Shown here piece after piece: positions 56,095-63,973 of a stretch of DNA of 64,000 bases; the first letter of the stretch is position 1; the number at the start of each line of letters is the position of its first letter. The stretch is from JAZKFT01 sp040386335 (lineage in GTDB: Bacteria; Bacteroidota; Bacteroidia; Chitinophagales; Chitinophagaceae), in contig JAZKFT010000063.1 in the NCBI GenBank assembly GCA_040386335.1, positions 8,894 to 72,893 of the forward strand, in the 5' to 3' direction. The notes beneath the pieces were generated by a model. The model was given only the letters and a program-made list of their open reading frames with translations, searched no databases and was not told the DNA's origin. The translations under genes were made by a program, and so were the position numbers.

Positions 56095-56664
56095 CTAAAT
56101 ATTTTTTATAAATTTTGCAGGCACACCGCCAACAATAGAATTGTCGGGAACATCTTTAGAAACTACTGCACCAGCAGCTACAATTGAATTTTCGCCAATA
56201 GTTACTCCACCAAGTATGGTAGCGTTTGCTCCAATCCAGGCATTTTTTTTAATTCGAATGGGTTTGGGAATTAAAGAATGTCTGTCTTCTAAAGAGGTTG
56301 GATGGCCTTCGGTTACTAAACTAACTTTCGGGCCAATCAACACATTGTCTTCAATAGTAATGCCACCTAAATCCAAAAACACACAATCAAAATTGATGAA
56401 TACATTTTTACCGATTTTGGTATGCTTACCATAATTGATGTGCAAAGGAGTAAATACAGTTACACTTTCGTCAATTTCGGATGCTGTGATTTCACTCAAT
56501 AGTTGTCTTATTTCGCTTGGGTTCGATGTGTTGTTCATCTTTAGCAACAATGCTTTTGTAGCGAAAGAAGCTTCACGCATTTTGTATGCTTGAGCATCGT
56601 CTGAAATTATGGTTTCTCCGTTTCGTAGTCTTTCAAAAATATTTTGTGTCTCCATTATTTGCAA
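56095..56664 (-). CDS. Left-handed beta-helix O-acetyltransferase (maltose/galactoside type)
   Basis: 189 residues. Hexapeptide repeats run from ~75: INYGKHTKIGKNVFINFDCV, IEDNVLIGPKVSLVTEGHP, IRIKKNAWIGANATILGGVT, IGENSIVAAGAVVSKDVPDN, ending VGGVPAKFIK. The His in TEGHP is the catalytic base. These trimeric enzymes acetylate sugars. First gene of the minus-strand unit, divergent from the AraC gene at 56772, which is placed to regulate it. Confidence 0.9.
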   Translation of the reverse strand: MQIMETQNIFERLRNGETIISDDAQAYKMREASFATKALLLKMNNTSNPSEIRQLLSEITASEIDESVTVFTPLHINYGKHTKIGKNVFINFDCVFLDLGGITIEDNVLIGPKVSLVTEGHPTSLEDRHSLIPKPIRIKKNAWIGANATILGGVTIGENSIVAAGAVVSKDVPDNSIVGGVPAKFIKNI

Positions 56665-56771
56665 TTGTTATGATGCAAAATTAAAAACTAGTCATCTTAC
56701 TTTTGTTACAAATAGTACAGCAATAATGTCAAATATTACCTATTTTAGTTGATGAATTAATTTGTACTAAA

Positions 56772-57507
56772 ATGGGAACATCGGAAAAGCCCAAAATCAT
56801 ATTATTAAAAGCTTCTGGAAGTGAGGAATTTCCAAAAGATTTTCAGAAAAAATACCATACACATATTTTTTGTCAGCGGGGAAGTACCCGATTTATTTTT
56901 AACGACCGACCATTCGATTGCAAACAAGGCGAATTTATTTTTTGGCTTGCTGATAATACGATTTCTAAATTATCATTTTCCAAAAATTTTAAGGCAACCA
57001 TTTTATTTGTTGACAAACAATTGCTTTCGGATAATTTCCCTAACCTGAATACCGCTACAGATGCCATTCTTCATCACAGAGTAAATCCGATTTTGCATCC
57101 TGATAAAATTAATAAGGTGCGGATTTTAAAGAATTTTCAATCGCTTTACTCAAAATCATTGGAAATAAATAATCGTTTCTATGATGAAATTTTGAAATTG
57201 CAAATGCAACTTTTTATTTTAGAAATGTGGGATATTTNNNNNNNNNNNNNNNNNNNNNNNNNNNNNNNNNNNNNNNNNNNNNNNNNNNNNNNNNNNNNNN
57301 NNNNNNNNNNNNNNNNNNNNNNNNNNNNNNNNNNNNNNNNNNNNNNNNNNNNNNNNNNNNNNNNNNNNNNNNNNNNNNNNNNNNNNNNNNNNNNNNNNNN
57401 NNNNNNNNNNNNNNNNNNTGGGCTTTTCCAGTCATTCGTTTTTTACGAGGTATGTGAAAAAAGTTTTGGGTGCAAGTCCGAGTGAGTATAGAAATCGGGT
57501 GAAGTAA
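56772..57507 (+). CDS. AraC-family regulator, interrupted by assembly gap
   Basis: The N-terminal ~155 residues (cupin-like domain: FCQRGSTRFIFNDRPFDCKQ, FIFWLADNTISKLSF) are readable up to the gap at 57238. After the gap the frame GFSSHSFFTRYVKKVLGASP then SEYRNRVK stops at 57505-57507; this is the second helix-turn-helix of an AraC domain. The two parts are in different frames across 181 N, so the gap length is not exact. It is divergent from the acetyltransferase operon and probably controls it. Confidence 0.82.
57238..57418. other. Assembly gap
   Basis: 181 consecutive N inside the AraC-family gene. The coding frames on the two sides differ by one base, so the true gap length is not 181 plus a multiple of three. 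Confidence 0.99.
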
Positions 57508-57549
57508 GTGTTGATTGATGGTTTTGTGGTATGTTTTGGTAGGGTTTCC

Positions 57550-57723
57550 GCTAACGAGCTGGGCTTTGTGCAGGTGTGGCATTAGTATTCAGTCCGCCCA
57601 CAGCCGCTGCTGATTGAAAATATAAAGTTGAAAGTTGTTTGTCCTGCCCGAACCACAGCTTGGCTTTGCAATTGGCTGATGTTTGTTTGTCAAGCCACAC
57701 TTGCACAAAACCTGATGTTGCAC
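57550..57723. repeat. attC-like palindrome
   Basis: 174 bp. Left arm GGCTTTGTGCAGGTGTGGC pairs with the right arm, whose reverse complement is GGTTTTGTGCAAGTGTGGC, 17 of 19 positions. Edges are GCTAAC (57550-57555) and GTTGCAC (57717-57723). The interior GCCGCTGCTGATTGAAAATA is shared with 61343 and 60326. Core GTTGCAC recurs in reverse complement at 58454-58460, across the recombinase gene. Confidence 0.85.
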
Positions 57724-58453
57724 TAAACCTTCGGTAGCCTTGCCTCTTGCAAAATCGGGGAAGCGTTTGTAGCTTTTTGATTTAACTAAAATCAAAAGTT
57801 ACATGTACCGCAGGCTAAGGCGCCGTATGAAGACCTCCGGTCGCAGTGAAAGCAGCCTCAATAATTATTCCCGTTACCTGGCCCAGATGGCACTGCATTT
57901 TAGCTGCCTCCCCACCGAACTCGAAGACGACCAGATTGAAGACTACCTGTACCTCCTGCAACAACAGCACAACACGCCATCCGAATCTTATTTTAAACAC
58001 ACCGGGTTTGGACTTCGGTTTTATTTCCGGCTGGAAGGCCGCGATGATAAGCGTGTGGCGCTGCCAGCCATTGCAAAGCAGGAAAAGCTACCAGTGGTAC
58101 TGAGCAGGGAAAATGTAACGCTTTTACTAAAAACGCCGACCCTCTTAAAACACCGTATCCTTATCGCATTGCTGTATGATTGTGGTTTGCGCTGCCTCGA
58201 AGTACGTAGCTTGCAAATCAATGATGTTGACCTTAACCGCCGCATGATACATGTGCGGCAGGGTAAGGGAAAGAAGGACCGCTACGTACCCATGGGTAAA
58301 GTATTGGCCGACGGCATCAAAAAATAGCTGGATGCAGAACACCCTGTTCATTGGTTGTTTAATGGCAAAGGTGATCCTGTGATTGAAGGAAGAAAAGGTG
58401 GTGACTTCGACAGCCGTTATTTGCAACGCGGTGTACCGGCCATCGAAGATTCC
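57717..58453 (+). pseudogene. Tyrosine recombinase, damaged copy 1 (cassette cargo)
   Basis: Matches copy 2 (63094-63890) almost base for base from GTTGCAC 57717 to 58436, minus 76 bp just before ATG 57803 that removes 26 residues of the N-terminus. The frame reads MYRRLRRRMKTSGRSESSLN, FYFRLEGRDDKRVALPA, LLYDCGLRCLEVRSLQ (catalytic Arg I) and RQGKGKKDRYVPMG (Lys), then hits TAG at 58325-58327. The reading resumes in frame (HPVHWLFNGKGDPVIEGRKG) but is cut 17 bp before the attC-like site at 58454. The H-x-x-R box and Tyr are absent, so it is inactive. Confidence 0.85.
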
Positions 58454-58511
58454 GTGCAACATGCAGCTTCATCGTTGGTGCTTCGCACCCGACGAAGCTT
58501 AGTTGTTGTAC
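58454..58511 (+). repeat. 58-base attC-like site, near-canonical
   Basis: Outer boxes GTGCAAC (58454-58460) and GTTGTAC (58505-58511) pair at all seven positions (one G-T). Inner boxes AGCTTCATCG (58465-58474) and CGACGAAGCT (58490-58499) pair at nine of ten. A further GGTGC/GCACC stem closes a TTC loop; TT at 58475-58476 is extrahelical on one side only. Size, box order and extrahelical bases are those of small attC sites of integron cassettes. It ends the recombinase cassette. Confidence 0.85.
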
Positions 58512-58527
58512 GCGGTAAGGTTTCAAA

Positions 58528-59487
58528 CTATCTATTAATCCTCACAAAATTACCCCCGTAATAAAATCCGGTTGGTTCGTTTTTTGAATTATACTGTGTT
58601 GATTTTAGTTCATATTCATTGTCTGAAACCCATTTATAAGTATAAAGTCTATACGTCCCCTCCGCCTCATCTGCAAATGATACCTTTAATGAAACATCAC
58701 CCTTTTCGTTTAAAGTCCCTTTACCAACTCCTGCTCTGGTTGTCCCAAAGCTCGACAAATGGTTTACTTCATTTTTTACGGGATTGTATGACCAAAAAAT
58801 ATGTCCGAAAGGGGGTGTACCATCAATAACCGACAGTAGGCTATTGGCGGTGTTGAGTTCTTTGTTTATTGTATGATGATTCTTGATTTTTATTTCCTCA
58901 GTTCCGTTTCCCCAATTTTGAGTCCAGTTATCGTCTTTCAATGCCCATTCACCTATATATTTTTTAAATATATTTGCCTCTCTATTTACATTTTCAAGGG
59001 CAATTCGATTAAATATGACTTGCGAAACTTTTAAAGTACCATCTTTTTTTCTTTTAAAAATAATTACATTATTAGTCTCAAACGGAAAGGCAGCACCGCC
59101 ATTGTTTGAAAAATAAATACCCTTAACCCGTCCTCGTGTTAATACCATATCATCATAAGATTGAAGTGTTACTATTTCGTGTGTCATGTCCGAATGACCA
59201 TAAGATGCTTCTGCTTCCAATAACTTGCGAAGGTCGGTTTTGTTTGTAATGGCTGGATTGCCTTGTGCCATATGTACTATGCTATCGTCATAGACACTCA
59301 TTTTCGTGTCCATATCCAGTTTGTAATCATCTATATTTTTTAGAATTGCCTTTACTTTTTGTGTATCATCTTCAACAGAATAGCTTGGTTTATGCACTAT
59401 TTTTTGAGATAAACCCCTAAACGGGCAAGTCAGTAATAATATAAAAATGAATTGGCTTTTAAAACTTCTCATGGAATTTAATTTCAT
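58528..59487 (-). CDS. Exported protein, NTF2-like plus beta domain (cassette gene)
   Basis: 319 residues with a signal peptide (ends FRGLSQ; Met at residue 6 is an alternative start). Residues ~40-160 show a SnoaL/DUF4440 pattern (KVKAILKNIDDYKLDMDTKM, SVYDDSIVHMAQGNPAITNK, VLTRGRVKGIYFSNNGG). Residues ~170-319 form a beta domain with YIGEWALKDDNW, GTPPFGHIFWSYNPVKNE and the C-terminal ...EPTGFYYGGNFVRI, similar to small lipocalin-like domains. Enclosed by the cores GTTGTACG (58505-58512) and its reverse complement (59545-59552). Confidence 0.75.
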   Translation of the reverse strand: MKLNSMRSFKSQFIFILLLTCPFRGLSQKIVHKPSYSVEDDTQKVKAILKNIDDYKLDMDTKMSVYDDSIVHMAQGNPAITNKTDLRKLLEAEASYGHSDMTHEIVTLQSYDDMVLTRGRVKGIYFSNNGGAAFPFETNNVIIFKRKKDGTLKVSQVIFNRIALENVNREANIFKKYIGEWALKDDNWTQNWGNGTEEIKIKNHHTINKELNTANSLLSVIDGTPPFGHIFWSYNPVKNEVNHLSSFGTTRAGVGKGTLNEKGDVSLKVSFADEAEGTYRLYTYKWVSDNEYELKSTQYNSKNEPTGFYYGGNFVRINR

Positions 59488-59545
59488 ATTTTTTGATATT
59501 TGCGTATGTGAAAATATTTCAACTTAAGAGTGGCTGTCTTATTAC

Positions 59546-59739
59546 GTACAACGTTTAGGGCTTACTGCTGTACTTACATTTGATGCTCATCAGCCCGGAA
59601 CCTAAGCCCAATAAAATTATTGCTGATGAAGTTAATTACAAAAGACCATTAGATTTACTTCTGCCCGAACTGCTGCTGATAGTGTGCAAAAGAAGAGTTT
59701 TTATTAGTCAGCAAGTACAGCATTAAACCGAATGTTACC
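59546..59739. repeat. attC-like palindrome
   Basis: 194 bp. Left edge ACAACGTTTAGGGCTTACTG, right edge CATTAAACCGAATGTTACC. Interior words ATCAGCCCGGAACCTAAGCC, TGCCCGAACTGCTGCTGATA are shared with 34063. Right core GTTACCTGC (59734-59742) is exactly repeated in reverse complement at 60323-60331. Confidence 0.8.
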
Positions 59740-59749
59740 TGCTGGCAAA

Positions 59750-60304
59750 CTACAAATCGTCATCGTCCAATAAATCAGGATCAACATATTCTCCAACTCC
59801 TCCTTTTAATACTGTCCGAATGTTGGAAATTTTATACCCTGACGAAACTTCTATTGCTTCAATTCCAAAGAATACATATGTCGTCTCCTTGTAGATAAAA
59901 TTTAAATGTCCGCTTAAAAAATTCTTTCCTGAATTCTCCGGCTTTTGGGATTTGAAAATAAACTGCCCTTTCTTAATTTGTGTCCAGTCGATGCCAAGGT
60001 TAATGCCTTTGGTCTATAGCCTGTTAAATTCTTTTTGATTTCGAATGTCGGTAGAGTCCTCAACTATTTTTTTCTGATTGTCAAATTCTTCCTGCTCTGA
60101 TTTCGGAATACGATTGTTCTTAAGGTAATCATTCAAAATTTCTTTCAAGTCTGCGCTTGCAAGCATTAGCTTTCGATAATCTAAGAAGTTTTTTGTCTGG
60201 AACGCCGCAATAATTTTGCTAGCCAACTCAATTGGCTGGAATACCTGTCCAATGGAATTAGTTGTCATAAAAGCTATGGCTAAAAAAAGGCTGAATGTTC
60301 GCAT
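59750..60304 (-). pseudogene. Cassette gene with in-frame amber stop
   Basis: From ATG 60304: signal peptide (to SIGQ), FQPIELASKIIAAFQTKNFL, then RNQKEFNRL and TAG at 60014-60016. The same frame continues for 87 codons, GINLGIDWTQIKKGQFIFKS, ISNIRTVLKGGVGEYVDPDL, to its own TAG at 59750-59752, eight bases from the core of the palindrome at 59546. So one stop splits a 184-codon gene of unknown function. It could be translated as a 96-residue product. Confidence 0.75.
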
Positions 60305-60325
60305 ACGGTGTCTAAATTGCTTGCA

Positions 60326-60521
60326 GGTAACGTTTAGGGCTTACTGATGTACTTGAATTCATGGTTCGTCAGCCTGGAACAACTGCCGATTGAAAATATT
60401 TTGAAGAAGTTAAAGATTAAATGTTCTGCGTGGTTTGTCCCGCCCGAACTGAAGATCTTTTTTGTATTGCCGCTAATTGTATTTCCGTCCAGCCCCACTA
60501 TTGGCAATACCAGTGTTGGCG
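60326..60521. repeat. attC-like palindrome
   Basis: 196 bp. Left edge GGTAACGTTTAGGGCTTACT, right edge CAATACCAGTGTTGGCG. Interior words CAGCCTGGAACAACTGCC, GATTGAAAATATT and CGCCCGAACTGAAGATC. Right core GTTGGCG (60515-60521) is exactly repeated in reverse complement at 61342-61348, across the membrane-protein gene. Confidence 0.8.
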
Positions 60522-60562
60522 GTAGTTTATCGTATTAATCATTAAATTATTTATTAATCAGG

Positions 60563-61294
60563 CTATCCTTTAATAAAAGCTTTTAAGAACATCTGCATAT
60601 TTTCGGATCTACCAATTGGCTCTAACAAAAATATAAAAAGGTTAACAACAAGTGCAAGGTAGGTCGCAGGATGTTTAAGTTTTTTGTATTTCCATGCACC
60701 TAAGAGTAGCATTCCAATGATTAGAAATTGTGTATAGTAAATCGGAAGAATGATATTGATGTTTGGAAATTCTTTAGCGTGTATATCCATGTAAACATTT
60801 TGAATTCCACGACCCAGAGCCGGCATCATTATGATAAAAACCGTTGATATCAACCACCATGCATGATTTTCTATTTCTTTTCTGTGTATAATACTTTTCA
60901 CAACTGCAAAACCAAATGCTGTCATCATTACAATTTCCACTGCAGCTACACCAAAAAAGAACCAAGGTTGAAATGGTCCAAACTGTTCAGGTGTTGCTAA
61001 AGCCATTTGGGTTGTCACGATATCTCTGTGCATCATACTCAAAGCTGTTAAACAAACACCCCCAGCTATGAACATCCCTATAACACCATTAGTTCTGTGT
61101 CTGGGCATTTGACCATGAGTGGCAAAATACGGTTGGATTATTAGATAGATATACCATACGGTACCCGTCCAATAGTGTATGTGAACTGACCATGCATTTT
61201 TAGAAAAGTCGCCCCAATAGTCCCTGAAGATACCAAGCTGCATAACAACCATAGGGAGTATCAACCATTTGTGTAAGGTTTTATACTTATTCAT
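60563..61294 (-). CDS. Seven-helix membrane protein (DUF2306-like), cassette gene
   Basis: 243 residues with about seven hydrophobic segments (LHKWLILPMVVMQLGIF, WTGTVWYIYLIIQPYF, GVIGMFIAGGVCLTALSMM, FFFGVAAVEIVMMTAFGFAV, WWLISTVFIIMMPALGRG, YYTQFLIIGMLLLGAW, YLALVVNLFIFLLEP). Conserved-looking His residues sit near the helix ends (HIHYW, RHRTNG, ENHAWW), as in DUF2306-type proteins. Function unknown. Intact, the only gene between its two cores. Confidence 0.75.
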   Translation of the reverse strand: MNKYKTLHKWLILPMVVMQLGIFRDYWGDFSKNAWSVHIHYWTGTVWYIYLIIQPYFATHGQMPRHRTNGVIGMFIAGGVCLTALSMMHRDIVTTQMALATPEQFGPFQPWFFFGVAAVEIVMMTAFGFAVVKSIIHRKEIENHAWWLISTVFIIMMPALGRGIQNVYMDIHAKEFPNINIILPIYYTQFLIIGMLLLGAWKYKKLKHPATYLALVVNLFIFLLEPIGRSENMQMFLKAFIKG

Positions 61295-61342
61295 ACAAAC
61301 GCCTAAAAATATTATTAGTCAGTAGGTTGTTTTTTAAATTAC

Positions 61343-61534
61343 GCCAACGTTAAAGCATTGGCGATGTGGCGGTATTCTGTGTCCCCTCTGCTCGGTGCCG
61401 CTGCTGATTAAAGATACATAAATTCATTGTTTATTTTGTAGCTCGGCGTAATTCGTTGGCTGAAGCCGAATCCGATTAACGCTATTCAGCCAATTGTCTT
61501 TCGTCGCCCGCCATATTGCCAATGCAATGTTAGC
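61343..61534. repeat. attC-like palindrome with long perfect stem
   Basis: 192 bp. The left arm 61343-61372 and the reverse complement of the right arm 61508-61534 both run GCYAACRTT-GCATTGGCRATRTGGCGG; the left arm has three extra bases (AAA) at 61352-61354. Of 27 paired positions 23 are perfect and the rest are G-T or C-A. A one-sided bulge in a long stem is the extrahelical-base feature of attC. Right core GTTAGCAGTA (61529-61538) recurs reversed at 62088-62097. Confidence 0.88.
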
Positions 61535-61556
61535 AGTATGGCACCCGCTATTACTG

Positions 61557-62072
61557 TTATTTCATAGCAATTGGAATAACTCGATATCGTTGAATTTTAG
61601 TTGACAAATCGATACTATTGAATGGTTGAGGTAAATATCCGTCTATTGCTCTGGGAAATATGTCTTCGTCATCACGAATATTTAGAAAATTATCCCCGGC
61701 AATTTCTTTGGACTTTCCGTTGTCCCAAATATTCATGCATTCTCTTTCCTCGCCATTGCCGAAAAGTGCAAAGCGATAAGACATAGAAGTGTCACTTATG
61801 TCAAAATATACAAAATCAAAACTCTCAGATAGGTCATGCTTTGAAAGTATTTCAAATAACTCTATGGACATGACACATATGCTTCCATTCTGTGATTAAT
61901 AGATATCAATAACATTGTCACTCGGCTTTCTATTAATAAGTATATCAAAGTACTGTTCGGAGTCATAATAAACTTTGAAATTGTGATTCCACTTTTGGTA
62001 CGTGTATATTAAGGAACTTAAGACAGTTGATTCGTCAGCCTTAGTTGCGATGCCCGTATATGAAACTCCCAT
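61557..62072 (-). pseudogene. Cassette gene with in-frame ochre stop
   Basis: From ATG 62072: MGVSYTGIATKADESTVLSS, YYDSEQYFDILINRKPSDNV, IDIY, then TAA at 61896-61898. The same frame goes on without shift, SQNGSICVMSIELFEILSKH, DNFLNIRDDEDIFPRAIDGY, to a stop at 61557. A second ATG at 61871 could give 104 residues. A single substitution probably split a 171-residue gene. Family not recognised. Confidence 0.7.
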
Positions 62073-62091
62073 AAATAATGTTTTACTTACT

Positions 62092-62287
62092 GCTAACGAG
62101 TAAGGGCTGCTGCTGTACTGGTATTCTATATTGTCCAGCTCGCTCCGCAGCCGATTGAAAAACTTATGCTCAATATAAATACAAAATCTCAACATTGTTC
62201 CGTCCGCTGAATAATGGCTGGTGCCCTACACAACTGCCGATTGCTTTTCCATCAGCCATTATAGCTGTAAGACTTTTGTTATGTGCC
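62092..62287. repeat. attC-like palindrome
   Basis: 196 bp. Left edge GCTAACGAGTAAGGGCTGCT, interior GGTATTCTATATTGTCCAGC, GCAGCCGATTGAAAAACTTA, right edge GACTTTTGTTATGTGCC. The interior is near-identical to that of 62908-63100. Right core GTTATGTGCC (62278-62287) is exactly repeated in reverse complement at 62905-62914, bracketing the gene at 62291. Confidence 0.8.
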
Positions 62288-62290
62288 GTA

Positions 62291-62881
62291 CTATTCAATG
62301 GATTCAAATCTTGCCGTAAAAGATTTCTGGATTAAAAACATCCCAAGGAAAATAATAATTCTGTCCGGAGTTGTAGAGTTTATAGATCCCTCAAAAGCGT
62401 GTTGTCGGTAAAATCCCGCCGTTGTCCAAAAAGGAAGACGCATTGTCAAACTGTATTTTACATAATCGGATTTATTCGCTTGCTTAAGCAGGAATTCATA
62501 AAACTTGAACCGATTTCGTTTAAACGGAAAAATCATCTTAGGTGAAGAAATGTTCTCAAAGGAATATTGCAAACCATTTATTGTTAGATTGGCGTCCAAG
62601 CGATACGGAATTTGTGAATCAAAAAAAGTTGTAGCAGCGGCTACATTACTAATAATACCAACGACTTTTTTGGAATTGCTATCTCTCATCTGATACTTCT
62701 CTGCACCGAACAGTTTGGAGATATCTTCAATTTGTATTTCCACATCGTCAAACGTAATAACACTTTTTAAGTTGTCGATATGCAATTGCCCGCTCTCAGC
62801 TTTATCTAGGGAATAGATAACACCAGCATTCCTTCCGAAAAATATTGACTTGTTTGAATATGGATCTCTAAAAAATTTCAA
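62291..62881 (-). CDS. Unknown cassette protein, 196 aa
   Basis: 196 residues, soluble for most of its length, with a beta-rich N-terminal part (SIFFGRNAGVIYSLDKAESG, SVITFDDVEIQIEDISKLFG) and a weak hydrophobic segment near the C-terminus (IIIFLGMFLIQKSF). No signal peptide and no recognised family. The stop lies three bases after the left core and the start 23 bases before the right core, so the gene fills its cassette. Confidence 0.7.
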   Translation of the reverse strand: MKFFRDPYSNKSIFFGRNAGVIYSLDKAESGQLHIDNLKSVITFDDVEIQIEDISKLFGAEKYQMRDSNSKKVVGIISNVAAATTFFDSQIPYRLDANLTINGLQYSFENISSPKMIFPFKRNRFKFYEFLLKQANKSDYVKYSLTMRLPFWTTAGFYRQHAFEGSINSTTPDRIIIFLGMFLIQKSFTARFESIE

Positions 62882-62907
62882 TTGTACGGAAATTTACATT
62901 GTATGGC

Positions 62908-63100
62908 ACATAACGTTCAAGGCTTACTGCTGTACTGGCATTCTATATTGTCCAGCCCGGGCAGCAGCCGATTGAAAAACTGATGCTCAATATAACTATA
63001 AAAATTCAGTTGCGTTCCGTCTGCTGGATAATAGCTAATAGTGTTCCGATAGCCGATTGTTATTCCTTCAGCCAGTATAGCATTAAACCTTTCGTTGCAC
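62908..63100. repeat. attC-like palindrome
   Basis: About 193 bp. Left edge CATAACGTTCAAGGCTTACT, interior TGGCATTCTATATTGTCCAG, GCAGCCGATTGAAAAACTGA, GTTCCGTCTGCTGGATAATA, right edge CATTAAACCTTTCGTTGCAC. The right core GTTGCAC (63094-63100) is the same as that in front of recombinase copy 1, and sequence identity between the two copies begins at this core. Confidence 0.82.
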
Positions 63101-63890
63101 TAAACCTTCGGTAGCCTTGCCTCTTGCAAAATCGGGGAAGCGTTTGTAGCTTTTTGATTTAACCTAAAATCAAAAGTTATGAAGACTACAAAACGTCCCC
63201 CGGAGTCTGCCACACTGGTTGGGCAGGCATGTGCTAATGTACAAGGATTTACTGACATGTACCGCAGGCTAAAGCGCCGCATGAAGACCTCCGGTCGCAG
63301 TGAAAGTACCCTCAATAATTATTCCCGTTACCTGGCTCAGATGGCATTGCATTTTAGCTGCCTGCCCACCGAACTAGAAGACGACCAGATTGAAGACTAC
63401 CTGTACCTTTTGCAACAACAGCACAACACGCCCTCCGAATCTTATTTTAAACACACCGTGTTTGGACTTCGGTTCTTATTCCGGCTGGAAGGACGCGATG
63501 ATAAGCGTGTGGCGCTGCCAGTCATTGCAAAGCAGGAAAAGCTACCAGTGGTACTGAGCCGGGAAGATGTAAAGCTTTTACTAAAAACGCCGACCCTCTT
63601 AAAACACCGTATCCTTATCGCATTGCTGTATGATTGTGGTTTGCGCTGCCTCGAAGTACGTAGCTTGCAAATCAATGATGTTGACCTTAACCGCCGCATG
63701 ATACATGTGCGGCAGGGTAAGGGAAAGAAGGACCGCTACGTACCCATGGGTAAAGTATTGGCCGACGGCATCAAAAAATACCTGGATGCAGAACACCCTG
63801 TTCATTGGTTGTTTAATGGTAAAGGTGATCCGGTGATTGAAGGAAGAAAAGGTGGTGACTTCGACAGCCGTTATTCGCAACGCGGTGTAC
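63094..63890. repeat. Long direct repeat with 57717-58436
   Basis: These 797 bp match 57717-58436 (720 bp) with few substitutions, apart from 76 bp missing in the left copy and one single-base gap. Identity starts exactly at GTTGCAC in both copies; bases before it differ (TTTC against TGAT). The right limit in the left copy is 17 bp before its attC-like site. Both include about 85 bp of shared upstream sequence with the promoter of the recombinase. Confidence 0.9.
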
Positions 63891-63973
63891 AATGGGCGGT
63901 GAAAGAAGCCGTTAAGCAAGCCGGAGTTAATAAAGATGTTTCGGTGGTAAACACCCGAGATAGGCCGTCTTGA
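63179..63973 (+). CDS. Tyrosine recombinase, copy 2, C-terminally defective
   Basis: 264 residues. SAM-like N-terminal DNA-binding domain (SGRSESTLNNYSRYLAQMAL, DDQIEDYLYLLQQQHN), then the catalytic domain: LLYDCGLRCLEVRSLQ (Arg I), RQGKGKKDRYVPMG (Lys), HPVHWLFNGKGDPVIEGRKG, SRYSQRGVQWAVKEAVKQAG. Where the family has H-T-L-R-H it reads VVNTRDRPS and stops; box II (H-x-x-R) and the Tyr are not found in any frame of the last 40 bases. It resembles XerC/D-type recombinases linked to IS91-like elements and lacks the extra helix of true IntI. Probably inactive as it stands. Confidence 0.8.
   Translation: MKTTKRPPESATLVGQACANVQGFTDMYRRLKRRMKTSGRSESTLNNYSRYLAQMALHFSCLPTELEDDQIEDYLYLLQQQHNTPSESYFKHTVFGLRFLFRLEGRDDKRVALPVIAKQEKLPVVLSREDVKLLLKTPTLLKHRILIALLYDCGLRCLEVRSLQINDVDLNRRMIHVRQGKGKKDRYVPMGKVLADGIKKYLDAEHPVHWLFNGKGDPVIEGRKGGDFDSRYSQRGVQWAVKEAVKQAGVNKDVSVVNTRDRPS

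Noticed and set aside
53901..63100. Palindromes considered as REP elements, MITEs or Rho-independent terminators
   Set aside because: Terminal sequences differ from copy to copy but match across the neighbouring gene, and no target-site duplications surround the palindromes; this fits cassette junctions better.
63179..63973. Calling the recombinase an integron integrase IntI
   Set aside because: The extra helix between the Lys and H-x-x-R boxes typical of IntI is not visible, the catalytic C-terminus is missing, and the gene sits inside a cassette rather than beside an attI site.
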